From assembly GCA_019671005.1 (NCBI GenBank), contig CM033745.1, forward strand, positions 37,369,834 to 37,433,833: DNA of 64,000 bases, in the 5' to 3' direction. The translations under genes and the position numbers were made by a program. Position 1 is the first letter of the stretch. The number at the start of each line of letters is the position of its first letter. Positions 24,011 through 35,888 of this stretch are shown here, one piece after another. The notes beneath the pieces are model-generated. The model was given only the letters and a program-made list of their open reading frames with translations, searched no databases and was not told the DNA's origin. The DNA comes from Hibiscus mutabilis. Taxonomy: Eukaryota > Streptophyta > Magnoliopsida > Malvales > Malvaceae.

Positions 24011-25638
24011 AAAATTTATCCTCGAATTTTTACCTGAATCGAATAGATACGGGTACTGACTTCTCATTCTTTCCTCTAGTTCCCATGTAGCTTATTCAAC
24101 CTTGTGACTTCTCCACAATACTTTAACCAACGAGATGTTCTTATTTCAAAGCCTCTTGACTTCTCTTGCCAATATTTGCACTGGTTCTTCTTCGTATAAA
24201 AAATTAGGTTGGAGTTCTACTGATTCGAGCTCTATAACATGTGATGGATCAGATCTATACTTGCGAAGCATCGATACATGGAACATGTCGTGGATCTTAC
24301 TCAACTCTTGGGGTAAGTCTAACCGATAAGCTACAGGTCAAACTCTTTTAATCACCTCGAATGGTTCGATAAATCGGGGACTTGATTTCCCCTTCTTACC
24401 GAAACACAGAATCTTCTTCCACAGGGAGACTTTTAAGAATGCTTTCTCACCAACGTCAAACTGTACATCCTTCCACCTGAGGTTAGCATAGGCCTTTTTT
24501 CGATCGAAGGCAACCTTTAAACGATCATGAATGATGGTTACCCTTTCTTCGGTTTCCCGGAGTAAGTCAGGGCCCAACATCTTACCTTCGCTGAGTTTAG
24601 ACTAGCATAGCAGTGTTCTACACTTCCTGCCATACAATGCCTCATACGGTGCCATGCCAATGGATGATTGGTAGTTGTTATTATAAGCAAACTCAACAAG
24701 AGGCAGGGACCGCTCCCAAGATCCTTCAAATTCAATAACACAAGCACGAAGCATATCTTCTAATATCTAAATTACCCTTTCCGATTGACCATCAGATTGG
24801 GGGGTGAAAAGCTGTGCTAAGATTGACTCTGGTACCCAGAGCTCCTTGCATTGACTTCCAGAATCGAGACACAAATGGTGGATTCTGATTGGAAATGATA
24901 GACTGTGGTACATTGTGGAGTCGAATAATTTTTTTAATATACAAGTCAGCCAGTTTAGGAAGACCGTAGTCCATCCTAACTGGTATGAAGTGTGCTGACT
25001 TAGTAAAGTAGTAAACCAATGACAAAGTTCATGGTTATATTTTCACATTTCCACTGAGGGAATTCAATGGGCTGCAACAATCCGGTGGGGTTATGATGCT
25101 CGGCTTTAACTCGTTAACATGTAAGACACCTCGATACAAATTCTACAGTAGTTGCTTTCATGCCAGGCCACTAATACAATTCTCGTAGGTCTTTGTACAT
25201 CTTTATGACTCCTAGGTGATTTGAGTAAGAGCTACAATGGGCCTCCCGAAGAATTTCATCACGAAGAGACTCATCACTGGGCACACATATTCTGTCACGG
25301 AAGCACAAGAGTCCTTTGAAATTAATCTTGAAGTCAGGGTCAAGATTATTCTGAAGTCTTGAAGCAATGGTTTGTAATTGAGGATCTTATTCTTGTAGAG
25401 ACTTAATTCACATCACAATGGTAGACTAAACTTGGAGTTCGGCTATAAAACCACGGTGCTTTTGAAGTCAAAAATGAGCATTGATAGCCTGAGGGGTAGG
25501 CAAGGGCTTGCGGCTGAGCGCATCTGCTACTACGTTGGCCTTGCCTGGATGATAATCAATGACGAGATCATAATCTTTGAGAAGTTCCATCCATCTCCTT
25601 TGGCAAATATTGAGCTCTTTTTGTGTCAACAAATACTT
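24011..25638 (-). pseudogene. RNase H-integrase-chromodomain remnant of a minus-strand chromovirus
   Basis: Going leftwards on the minus strand: end of RNase H (KYLLTQKELN..., VVADALSR, about 25638-25500), an integrase with zinc-finger remnants and core fragments (LVYYFTKSAHFIPVR, IISNQNPPFVSRFW at 25025-24792, where the usual D-R-D is N-Q-N), the integrase C-terminus (24747-24338), and a chromodomain segment near 24130-24030 (SLVKVLWRSHKVE then a stop). It is related to the Tekay pol at 11900-13550 but diverged. Stops and frameshifts break it throughout. The 5' part ends abruptly at 25638, in the codons just before KYLLTQ. Confidence 0.85.
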
Positions 25639-27152
25639 ACAAGAGAGAAAGGAGTGGAAAAGGCAAATTGTGAGTGTGAGATCAAAAGAGGACAAGAAAA
25701 AACCATTAAAGTCCTAGAGAGCAAACACGAGAGTGAGTGGAGTGCACTTTCTTGGAGTAAACAGTGAGGTCTTTTCTGAGAGGTTTCCAATTCATTTTTC
25801 ATTACTTTCACTAACATGTCTCAGAATTCACATCCGAAAAATGGACAAGCCCCAAATCTTCAGACACAAGCAATAATTTGAGAAATGAAAAGATTGCTCC
25901 GAATAGAATTAGAGCCCATTCATGAAATGATGGATTGTTTAGAGGAATCTCAAGGCAATGCTCGAGGTCTTGGGAGGAAAAATCGCCAAGGGCAACAAAA
26001 TGAAGATGAAGAAGTTGAGCAAGCATCCGTGAGGAGTGCTCATAGATATCAAGGAGGACATGCCTAAATTGATGATAATCTCAGCAATATTCGAGTTACC
26101 ATACCTCCTTTTCAAGGCAAGTCAGACCCAGAAGCATATCTTGAGTGGGAAAGCAAGGTGGAACACATCTTTGAATGCCATAACTACTCTGAACAAAAAA
26201 GGTACGATTGGAAGCCATGGAGTTTATTGATTATGCACTTATTTTGTGGGATCAATTAACCTTGTTTAGGAGACGCAACAGAGAATGACCAATCACAAAT
26301 TGGCATGACATGAAGAGCATTATGCGGAGAAGGTTCGTACCAACACATTACCACCGAGATTTTTTCCACAAGTTGCAAACCTTGAAGTAAGGAAATCGTA
26401 GCGTAGAAGACTATTATCAAGAGATGGAGGTTGCAATGATACGCGCTAACGTGGAAGAAGATAGGGAAGCAACAATGGCTAGATTTCTTATTGGATTAAA
26501 CAAAGAGATTGTTGATGTTGTAGAATTACAACATTATGTGGAAATTAATGAGATGGTCCATATGGCAATGAAGATTGAAAGGCAACAAAAAATGAGGACC
26601 ATGCCTAGAAACATCAACACCATCGGTCCTAGGTGGAACTAGAATAATGCTAGGAGAAATGCACCATTCCTAATCAAAGAACAAGTTGAGACATCAAATC
26701 CAAAGATATCCGTGGTGGAGAACAACCGAGGCAAGCAAGTAGAAAGTAAGGAGCGTTCGAGCGAGATCAAGTGCTTAAAATGCCTTGGACGAGGGCATAT
26801 GGCCAACCAATGTCCTAACCGAAATACCATGTTGATTTTGGATAATGAAGAGATCACTTCTGACCATGAAGAAGAAAAGATAGAAGAAGAGTTCGAGGAT
26901 GAAGAAGATGAACCAGTAATTACTACTGCTGCTGATGGAGAAATCAACGTGGTAAACGTTTGCTTAATACCCAAGTAACCGCTGAGGAGCAATAAAGAGA
27001 AAATATCTTTCACACAAGGTGCAACATCAATGGGAAGGTATGTTTCATGATAATTGATGGTGGGAGTTGGACGAATGTGGCCAGCACAATTTTTATCGAA
27101 AAGTTTGGATTAAAGACCTTAAAGCATCCTGAGCTTTACAAACTACAATGGT
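25639..27152 (+). pseudogene. Chromovirus-like gag and protease fragment
   Basis: Plus-strand Gag and start of protease of a Ty3/gypsy family different from the Tekay copy. The probable start is ATG 25816 (MSQNSHPKNG). Recognisable parts: IPPFQGKSDPEAYLEWESKV near 26090, EVAMIRANVEEDREATMARF near 26430, a CCHC knuckle CLKCLGRGHMANQC near 26770, an acidic tail, and a protease motif IIDGGSWTNVAS near 27050. Stops occur at 25879, 26065 and several later positions, with a frame change near 26200. No LTR or PBS lies on the left, where it abuts the minus-strand chromovirus. The right side is lost in the gap. The motifs suggest a chromovirus clade such as Reina, but I cannot settle it. Confidence 0.8.
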
Positions 27153-27252
27153 NNNNNNNNNNNNNNNNNNNNNNNNNNNNNNNNNNNNNNNNNNNNNNNN
27201 NNNNNNNNNNNNNNNNNNNNNNNNNNNNNNNNNNNNNNNNNNNNNNNNNNNN
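27153..27252. other. Assembly gap (100 N)
   Basis: Exactly 100 unknown bases inside the protease fragment. The round length suggests a placeholder for a gap of unknown size, so the distance and linkage of the two sides are not certain. Confidence 0.98.
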
Positions 27253-28141
27253 TAAATTTTGATTGTACATAATAAAAATAAACAAAAAGAGAACAAGAAG
27301 GAAGAAAAATTAAAGAATAAAAAGTATAAAAAATAGAAATTTATTTTCTATAGGTGTGCCTGGTATAAAGGATACAAAATTGAAAACAAATGTATTTTTT
27401 TCGTTATTTAGTAAAATTAAACTTTAAAAATACATATTTTAAATTGAACCCATTAAATAATTTTAGTAAGAAAGAAAATATTTTTATTTTAAAAAGACTT
27501 TACTTGTCTGTACACTGTAAGTCTTTTTAAAAAATTAAGATTAAAATTAAAAAATAAACATCACCATATGTTATATTAAAAATATATATTTTAAACTAAC
27601 TTAGGTCTCTCAAATATTTTTCTTTATTTTCCCGTCATTATTTTACCGACTAAACATACTCAAAATTTATTCTATTTTCTCGTTTTCCCCTCCCTCCATC
27701 CAACTGACAGACCCGTAAAAAGTCACGCAACGAAGGGAGGAGCGGGTGATATTTGGGCTGTTACTTGTTATGAGGTGGGCCCAGCTGGTGCTGAGGTGGC
27801 AAAATAGAACAAAAGGACAACAAACCTACAATGCATAGTGAGGGAACCCTAAGGTCCAGACTTTGGAATATAAGAGACGGAAATGCACAGAGATGAAAAT
27901 TTCGCGCTCAATGCTCTCTGAGGACTAATACTAGATTACTAGCAGCATTAGCATATTAACACGCAAATCAGGTAAAGAAAAGGGAAAAAATAGCTTTAGA
28001 GCAAAAATTGGGGGAAGGAAATGAAAAACCTAAATCCTTTTCACATTCTGGAGGCATGAGTCCTGAAATTTACGTCGATTTCTCTAGAATTTGTTTTTGA
28101 TTTTTGATTTTTCTTTCCTTTTCGATTTTTTTTAAAAGGTG
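27253..28141 (+). promoter_or_regulatory. Upstream region and 5' UTR of the MLN51-like gene
   Basis: 27253-27700 is AT-rich with no gene. From 27700 the base composition rises. A TATA-like string aatataag lies at 27868-27875, so transcription could start near 27900. The leader may hold an intron: a donor-like cag/gtaaag near 27970 and an acceptor-like, T-rich tract ending aaaag just before the ATG at 28142. This is inferred from motifs only. Confidence 0.4.
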
Positions 28142-31100
28142 ATGAGTTCTGGAGAAATGGAATCAGAGTACGAGAGCGAAACGGATGGATCAGTGTTTCT
28201 GCGGAGGAGGACGGAAGCGACCGACGACGATAAGGAACTCGAAGAGGAGGAAAACAAGATGGCCGCGGTCGTACGCCCAAATGCAAGTGTTTGGAGAATT
28301 GATGACAATGATGAATCGGACGGTCTTGACGGAGCTCCGGAGTATTACGATGACTATGTTGATGATGAAGCTTCGTACGTGGATGAACTAGAAAAGCTTG
28401 CAGAACAAGTAGTAAAAGAAAGCGAAGAGAAAGTTGAAGAACATGTAATGGCGACGAAACAGAGAGGAAAAGAGAAGGTAATCGATGCCGATAAAGCCGC
28501 CTTTGCGGTTCCTAGATTCGGTGCGTTTTACATGCACGACGATCGTTTAAGCGGTCTTCGTCATAGCAGACGCAATCAACCCAGGTATCTTCATTTTTTC
28601 CCTTTAGCGTCGATTTTGCATGTAAATCGACTAAATAAATGACATGGAATTATAATCAATATAAGATTCATTATTCTCCACCCGTGAAGGTATCACATCT
28701 TGTTTTGTTTCGATGAGGATATTTGAACTACATTTTCAAATATTTAAAACTCTCTTTCGTTAATCTTAGATTTGTTCAATACTTCAGTTATTGACTTGTT
28801 CAAACTCATTTAATTTTATTTATAGATGTTAATTAGTTGGCATGGCTATTTCAGAAAAGCAACACGCATTAAATATTCTGGTGTGTATGGGGCATGGAAT
28901 TGTTGAATTAAATAGGCAAAAAATAATGATTGAATGTTTTAACACTTTGGTCTTGATCTAGTAGTTCTTCAGGGTTGCTTCGTTTAATCACCTAGATTTG
29001 CATTCAAACCTTTAGCCATACTGTAATTAATCAATAGGAGATGTCTGGTAGGTGGTCATTGTACCTATTGTGCTGCCTTGAACTGTTAAAAGCTTCGATC
29101 ATGAATCTTCAGAGAAATTTAAAATATATTTTGGTTGCACTCCAAAAAATTTTAATTACAGTTAAACTTGCTATTTTAATTTAAAAAAATCAGTAGAGAT
29201 CTAGTGGTTATAATGCAATTTTACTTCATGTTTAAAGGTGTGGTCATATATTTTAGCTTCGCCTTGCCTTGATCAACATTCAGCAGATCATTTATTTTTT
29301 TTAAATTTCAATAACTAATTCATGTTTGATTTTGATAGTCCATTCATTATATAGAAATAATTCTATAAAATGTAGGGATAAATGCATATGTGATGGATTT
29401 TTTTCCTATCAAAATTTATCAGCACTTTCTTGCTTTTTGGTGAATTATTATCGCTTCACATTTCCTCCTTTTCTTTACAAAATGATTCTTTCTAGTTTCT
29501 TGTTTTTGTTATGATAATGTACTCCAATGTATCATCTTCCTCGTATTGATTCTTTCAGGAAAAAGTACATATGGGAATCCAAGGATGAATTGAAATGGAT
29601 GCATGAGAAGTTTGAAGCAATGGCACTAGAGGAAACACGTAATAAGGAACTTAGTGGGAAGTCAGTCTGTTCGCTTTACTCTTTTCCCATTTTTGTGATG
29701 CTTCTTTTATATATAAATTGAGAGCACCAGTTTAACCCCTTTTTTATTGATTGGACATTAGGTACCCAGGACATCAAATTATTATCATCAAGGTCTCAAC
29801 AAGAATAATACTAGCAGTGGTGGTTACAAAGCAAAAGAATCCAGACTGCATTATAAATCTGGCAATGATGGCAGTTCTTCAAAAATAGTGAAAGGACGGG
29901 GGCCTGTTAGATATAAACCTCTTTCAAGGAGCATCTCTGTGAATCCACCATTGAAAAGCATGCAGTAAGCTGTCTTGCTTGATAAAGTCATTCTTTGGAC
30001 AATGCTTGCTCTCCTTAACCGGTATTTTTGCTAGTCTGCATTTAGTTGCTTGGTGATTTTTTCAGATTGGCCCAAGGAACAAATTCCAAAACGAGCTCAG
30101 CAAGGGCATTTTCAGCAAATAACAAGCAGCAGTAAGTTAGAGACACCCACATGCATGCACCATCACGCCTTTTAACACTATGGTTTGTTTCATTGGCGTT
30201 TTTTTGTTTCCCTGACATTTATTGTTTACTAACATCAGCTATAAAAGGTCCCTGGGGAGGACAGAAAATGCTAATTCTGGAAGAGCATTATCAACTAAAG
30301 GCAAGCAGTAAGTCCAACCTTTGGACCCATTCATTCCTCGAAATCATCTTGGTTGCTCTTTTAGGCCTGCAAAGTCCTCTGAAATAACTGGAGACACTAA
30401 TTCATCATCAAGTTTCACAAGAAAGAGCAAGCAGTAAATTAGTTTCATGGATAGTTCTTATGTAAAGCCTGTTTGTTGAATATCCTTTTTGATCCCCCCC
30501 TCCCCCAACCTGGCAGGTCTGTAGACAAAGGAATGACATCACATACTGATCCAGCAAGTTTGTCCTTCCATGTCTCAAATCTGGATTTTGATTCAACTTC
30601 CCCATCATAAGCACCTTCTGGCACCAAGCATTAGTTCTTACCAGCAAGAATTTTATCCTGCAAGTTCTTTTCACCATGATAACTTTGTGACACAAAGAAG
30701 GATGGAACGACCAGGAACTAGAAATGCATTGTTTCCTTTCTCTTTTCTGCCAAATCAGATTATCCATGTGCCAGAAGCCTGTGAGTTTCTACAAGGAAAT
30801 ATCGCACTAGACATCCCTAACGCTCGCTCAGTCAGATCGAAAGTTGCATCTCTGAAGATTGGAAGCAACATCAATAGTTCTCAACACACTGGAATACAGG
30901 GTGACCAACATTTTAATGCTTCTCCAAGACTTTTTCCCGGTAAATATATTTTTTAGTTTTTTTTCCTGCCCATTATCATCTATTTTTGGAATTTTTTGAT
31001 GCTGCATTAATACTTTATTTTATATTGCATTATTATAATTTATCACTGTAAAAAATTTATATTTAATTATTTCAATTTTAAGATTTAAAGTTTTAATTTA

Positions 31101-31643
31101 GGGATTATAGTATATACTAATTATTTTATTAACTTAGTTATTAGCGGTTTTATTCTTAGTTATTAAGGTGGAATGGAATTTAGTTTATGTATCTTTCAAG
31201 ACTCTTATTTGGATTTTGATGGGGGTGGTGGTAGTTGAAATGGAAGAAAGGTGAGCAAATAAGTTCAAGATCTTTTATTACATTATAGATAATTTTAAGC
31301 TCCTAGTTTACTATGATCATTTGACGTAGGGTTCTTATTACGGGGTTTGGCTGCACAAAGAGTATTCCAATCTAGTGGTGATATGCTATGATTTTAGAAG
31401 TAAATTATGAACACAATGAACTGTCAAGGCGTGCTAATAGTTTTTCAATTGTAAATTATGATTTGTCAAAAATTTGTAGTTCATCAGAAATCTTCATTAA
31501 TTTTGAATTTGAATGTTTGAGCAAACAGTTGGGCAATTTGGGCCCCTGCATCATGGGAGTCTTGGTAATCCTGCCATTGATATGAAACACACTGGATACA
31601 ATGGCAAATCCCAAGTTCATTTCAGGAATCCTGACCTGACACA
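28142..31643 (+). pseudogene. MLN51/Barentsz (CASC3)-like exon-junction-complex gene, lesioned
   Basis: The family binds eIF4A3 in the exon junction complex. Exons by splice sites and phase: 28142-28584, 29559-29660, 29770-29964, 30066-30131, 30239-30307, 30365-30433, 30517-30939, 31529-31643. The protein starts MSSGEMESEYESETD and is acidic; the Btz/SELOR core spans exons 1-2 (VPRFGAFYMHDDR, then KKYIWESKDELKWMHEKFE). Exon 3 has GRGPVRYKP. Exons 4-6 are short, share phase and resemble each other. In exon 7 the frame meets TAA at 30608, and the rest of exon 7 is open only in the next frame; that second frame joins exon 8 (VGQFGPLHHG) in correct phase, so a one-base shift near 30570-30608 is likely. 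The usual C-terminal part was not found after 31643. I read it as a truncated or decayed copy, unless the shift is an assembly error. Confidence 0.72.
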
Positions 31644-31655
31644 GTATGCTATAAT

Positions 31656-31714
<59 letters not shown>
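31656..31714. repeat. Compound CT/AT microsatellite
   Basis: About 13 CT units followed by about 16 AT units, just after the last recognised exon of the MLN51-like gene. Probably polymorphic. Confidence 0.95.
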
Positions 31715-31715
<1 letters not shown>

Positions 31716-31718
<3 letters not shown>

Positions 31719-32475
31719 TTTCTTTCACAAGTTTCAGTATTCTTCTCCTTAAATGCAAGAGATCCCATTGTAAACTAACCAAAGATACAGTTACCTCATA
31801 GTTTTCTTAAACTAAAGTTAACCTGCCTAGGGGTTTCAAAGTGTCATAGGTACAAGTAAAATTAGAGGAATAGAGAAAAACCTCCAAAAGTCTTACAAAT
31901 ACATGGAGAATTTTAAAAAGTTTAACCATACACATGTTGAATACATACACTCATCAAACAATCACCCATATCCAATCTACATAAATATTCTCTTATGATC
32001 ATGATCCATCAGCCATAATTGATTCTACTATTAGATTCTAATAGAACATTTCATGTTCCTCCGCCATCCTTCTTATTATAGTTTGTCTCACTGCTCCCAT
32101 TGAGCAATTATAAATTTTATAGTAATATGAGTTAAAACTGAAGCAAAACCTCAGTTCTTGAGTATCTGTGCAGTTATACAACACATGCATCCATACCTAA
32201 CAATGAAGCTGGTACATCTGGACCCAGTGACAGTCATCATCTGCCATCCCCGAAAACCAGTTAGTTCTGAGGCTTGTGCTTTTACTCGTCCAAGATGTCT
32301 TTTGTTGATCCATAATCCATTAGCTTACTCCTGTCATGGACTACATCAAGAAAATTGCTGAAAATGAACAATGAATGTGGAATATAAATGTTCAATGATG
32401 AATGATAATTCGTGTTGTATGTTTTAGACTAAGAGATAGTTTTGGTTTTGATATACCTTTTACAAGAAAGTACAA
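31716..32475. other. Spacer between convergent genes
   Basis: Holds the 3' ends of two converging genes. I searched for the missing C-terminal exons of the MLN51-like gene here and saw none. No repeat family recognised. Confidence 0.5.
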
Positions 32476-35051
32476 TTAGGAGCAATCTCCACTCTTCAAA
32501 CTTTGTAGAAGATCCAAATATCCAAAACATTCTGGAGTTATGTAGCTGCAATAAAAACATTAGGAACAACAAAAATCAATGTCTTCGAACAGGAAGCAAG
32601 ATACATTGTTCTTTGCTCAACTGTGCATACAAATTGTAAATGTTAAAAAAGAAAAAGATATTACCCATGTCGAAACAGGAAATCAATTATGACAATGTTG
32701 CAATTTGACTTGAAAAAATGTGTCCTTTTTATGATATTAGCAACTTCATTCACAGGGATCAACTTGAAGCTTTCTACTTCTCCATCTGCCATATCAAGAA
32801 AATTTGAAACTTTTTTAGTGTATTTACGACAGAAGGTAGAGTTATGCTTTGATGCACTTACCTTGATTATTTGGTACAAAACTTTCGGGGAGTTTTAAAT
32901 CGTAAGTAAATAGAACATCTTGCTTGAATCTGTGCCCATCGATATCTGAATATGAAACAGCACCAACTGGTATTGCTCTGTACAAGGAACATAAACAGTT
33001 CAGAGCCTTTCAATAATGCTGGGATGCAACAGTGAAAATAGATATGCCAATAAAAATCAACAGCATCAAGTCATCAACATTTTCCTATCAAGGTTCAACT
33101 TCCAAGTCGATAAGGATATGCAAGATATATTAAACATGAAATACGAAGTCAAATGGAAGGATGGAAAATTTTACCTACTGGATAGGATTCTTGGTATTCC
33201 AGCCTCCTCTTCACATTCCTTAATAAGATTCTCCCCACAGGAAATTCCATGAGGCTATAACCATCAACAAAGAAATTGAACTAAATTGGACTAAATTGAC
33301 TGTAACTTTATTCCAAAGTAGGTTCAACTGATTACAGAAGAAAATGGAACTTCAAATATTAAGGGAAGGAGAAGACAATTTCAAACTCTTCAGCATAATG
33401 TTCACGAGAAAGTGGACCAGGGTTTATATTTTGTTTCAGCTTTTCAACATCAGAGAGAGTTACCAAATTGTCATGATTGTATTATGAAAGAGAGAAAAAA
33501 AAAAAATTTTCCAAGCTTTTCCTAACTATTGAAAATTTCCATAGATCAAACCATCTTCTTCACTTTCATTAACAAACATACAGTTGGATTCATTCCTCAA
33601 TATGAAACTTTTCCCATTATGCATTAGTTTTGTTTTGTCACGGATAACTAATGGATGCTAAATATTCTAATAATACCAGGTAAGAGAAGTTTTTACGAAC
33701 CAGTCCTCCAGCAACTAGATGATCAAGCATTCCAGGAAAAGTAGGCTTCACTAGACTCCTCCTCCCTATCCATAGAAATTGTTGACCGTCTTTTTCAACA
33801 TAGCCATTCATGTGAACACCATAAGCCTATTATTTGAAGAAAAAAAAGGAAAAAAAACATTTCAGCTTCTGATAGCATCCCAAGATGCAAAATCTATAAG
33901 GGAAAACAAGTTAAACATTGAAAGTGATCCTGTACCAAAGCTCACAGTCAAACAAACCTTTATTCCAAAATAAGGTGCGGCAGCACGCTCCAGGGAGAAA
34001 AAGACTGAGGCACCGTATGATGATGTCACAGGATATAACTGTTTAACACCAATAATAAAAACAGTCATCCCATTGAATATAAAACACTTACAAAAATGTA
34101 AACTCCAAGGAGCTTCAATTAATTTAACCGAAAATAGGCATGGGGAACTCCTAAAAAGAAAACAGCAATTGATTCCAGCATCCGGAAACCGAAAATGCCA
34201 ATAAAACAAAGACAACATGTAAATTAATGAATAAACTTCTTATTCCTTACATTCAATTTCAAGCAGTACCTCATTCCTTATACCTGGAATCAGTTCATTT
34301 TCAGCCAAGCATTTGATCACTACTTCTACAGCTCTAGTTCGATCATTGGCCAATTTTAATGATCGATGCAATGTTACGATATCTCCACCAGAATCATTTT
34401 TTGAAATATAAAAACGTCCTCAAAGTTTTTTAAATTTTCAGCAAAACTGCAGATTAATTAAAACAGTAATCAAATTAGCTTCGCTAACACATTCTTTTAA
34501 TTCACATTAGCACACAAACAAGGATGCCAAATACATGATTAAGCCATTGCTGAATGTAATAATTAACTATTAAAGACAAACGGGGTAAAAAATTCACCTT
34601 TTATGTATGTAACCAACAATTTGGTCTTCGATAACAAAAGGAAGAAACTCAGATTGCAATTCCTGTAATTACGAACAATCAAATTGACCGTAAATATATT
34701 TTCCCAATTCAAAACCTTTCGAAGGAAGAATGAGAGAAATGCTTACGGCGCCACGGTTGCAAGTTTTGATTTTATCGAAGTAACCTCGGAGATCGGAAGA
34801 ATCGTGGGTGTTAAATTCGGGTTGAGAGACGCGAGCGACGTCGTCCCAAGAGAAACTGGGTGGGGCGGCGGCAACGGATGTTGAAACTGAGAGAGAACGG
34901 GGATTTGAGGGTTTGATTGGGTGATTGAAAGGGGAGTAAAGGGGCGGAAATGCGGGTATTGAACTGTTGAGAAAGAGTGGCGGGAATTGGCGGCTGCGGC
35001 GCGGAAATATGAGATGGGAAGTCGGACTTCAACAATGCAGCAGCAAGCCAT
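32476..35051 (-). pseudogene. Plastid Nudix hydrolase gene, NUDT20/24 type, with two frameshifts
   Basis: The family carries a Nudix fold with a TPP-kinase-like N-terminal part; members are predicted plastid hydrolases of nucleotide-like or damaged thiamine compounds. Nine exons, all with GT/AG junctions in consistent phase: 34747-35051, 34598-34662, 34270-34446, 33958-34038, 33701-33826, 33175-33254, 32862-32977, 32665-32785, 32476-32545 (stop 32476-32478). Exon 1 starts MACCCIVEVRLPISYF, a Ser/Ala-rich transit-like leader. Later pieces: ELQSEFLPFVIEDQIVGYIH (exon 2), SSYGASVFFSLERAAAPYFG (4), VHMNGYVEKDGQQFLWIG (5), the Nudix region HGISCGENLIKECEEEAGI (6), GEVESFKLIPVNEVANII (8), PECFGYLDLLQSL (9). 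Exon 1 (305 bases) and exon 3 (177 bases, near 34400) are each one base short of keeping the frame. Total length (~380 codons) is normal. Pseudogene or assembly error. Confidence 0.8.
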
Positions 35052-35143
35052 TTGAGTGCCGACGGCGAAGCTGCGCAATGGAAGATTGATGGATTGGTGT
35101 GGAAATGGAAACTAGAAGAAGTTGGGGACGTAAATTAACAATA

Positions 35144-35888
35144 GGCTTAAATGAAACTTCCCAAAATATACTATTTTTTAATTTTATATTTTTCAACACT
35201 TATAATTTTAGATGTGTAACAGTTAACTATTATTAAAAAATTTATTAACTAATAAAAATTTAGCATGTCATATTTTAATTTATAATTTTTTAATTTATTT
35301 TTTGTTTTTAATAATTTAAAATTTTCAAAAAAGCTAAAATTTTTAAAAAAAAAATTAAATTTTTAAATCTTTATCGTTGTCGCCGTCGATCGTCGTTGTC
35401 GCCGTCACCTTTTCGGCCGTCGAATTTAGTAGGTCATTTTTTAATGTGACGTTATCGAAAATTAACAAATGGTATGCTAGTTGAACATTGAACGACGAAT
35501 GTTAAATAGTCATTCGATTGGCCCATGGTTCAAGATTTTGACGACGACATATTGGGAGAAATGGTCGGTTGGGTCTAGAGACCGAAAAGGTGAGATCGGC
35601 GACAGCAATAGAGAAAATTTGGAGATTTTTTATTTTTAGGGATTTAGGGATTAGTTTGAAAGTTTTTAAAATTTTCAAAATTTAATTTTTTTCAAAAAAT
35701 AAGAAAATTAATATTCCTGTCACGTGTCTCTTTCTAATTGGACAATTATTTTTTAAACGATCATTGATGGCCAGACACTTAAAATTATAATGGTTGAAAC
35801 TTTATATATCTACTTTAATGAAAAAAATTACTTTAAGTACTTAAAATAAAAAAATGTATAGTTTGAACATTTATTTCTCATTTAAGTC
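35144..35888. mobile_element. Long-TIR non-autonomous DNA element (Mutator-like?)
   Basis: Ends are inverted: ggcttaaatga on the left, and the complement of gacttaaatgag on the right. The same terminal sequence is found at 40030-40879. The centre (35370-35620) is relatively GC- and CpG-rich (cgtcgatcgtcgttgtcgc), the arms very AT-rich. acaata borders both ends, but a full 9-bp duplication is not visible. No coding capacity. Confidence 0.6.

Noticed and set aside
28041..28286. Minus frame opposite the first MLN51-like exon
   Set aside because: It is the complement of a real, acidic coding exon and has no independent support.
35052..35078. Upstream in-frame start MRSFAVGTQ for the Nudix gene
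   Set aside because: MACCC at 35051 is the more transit-peptide-like start; both are in the same frame and the choice does not alter the exon 1 shift.
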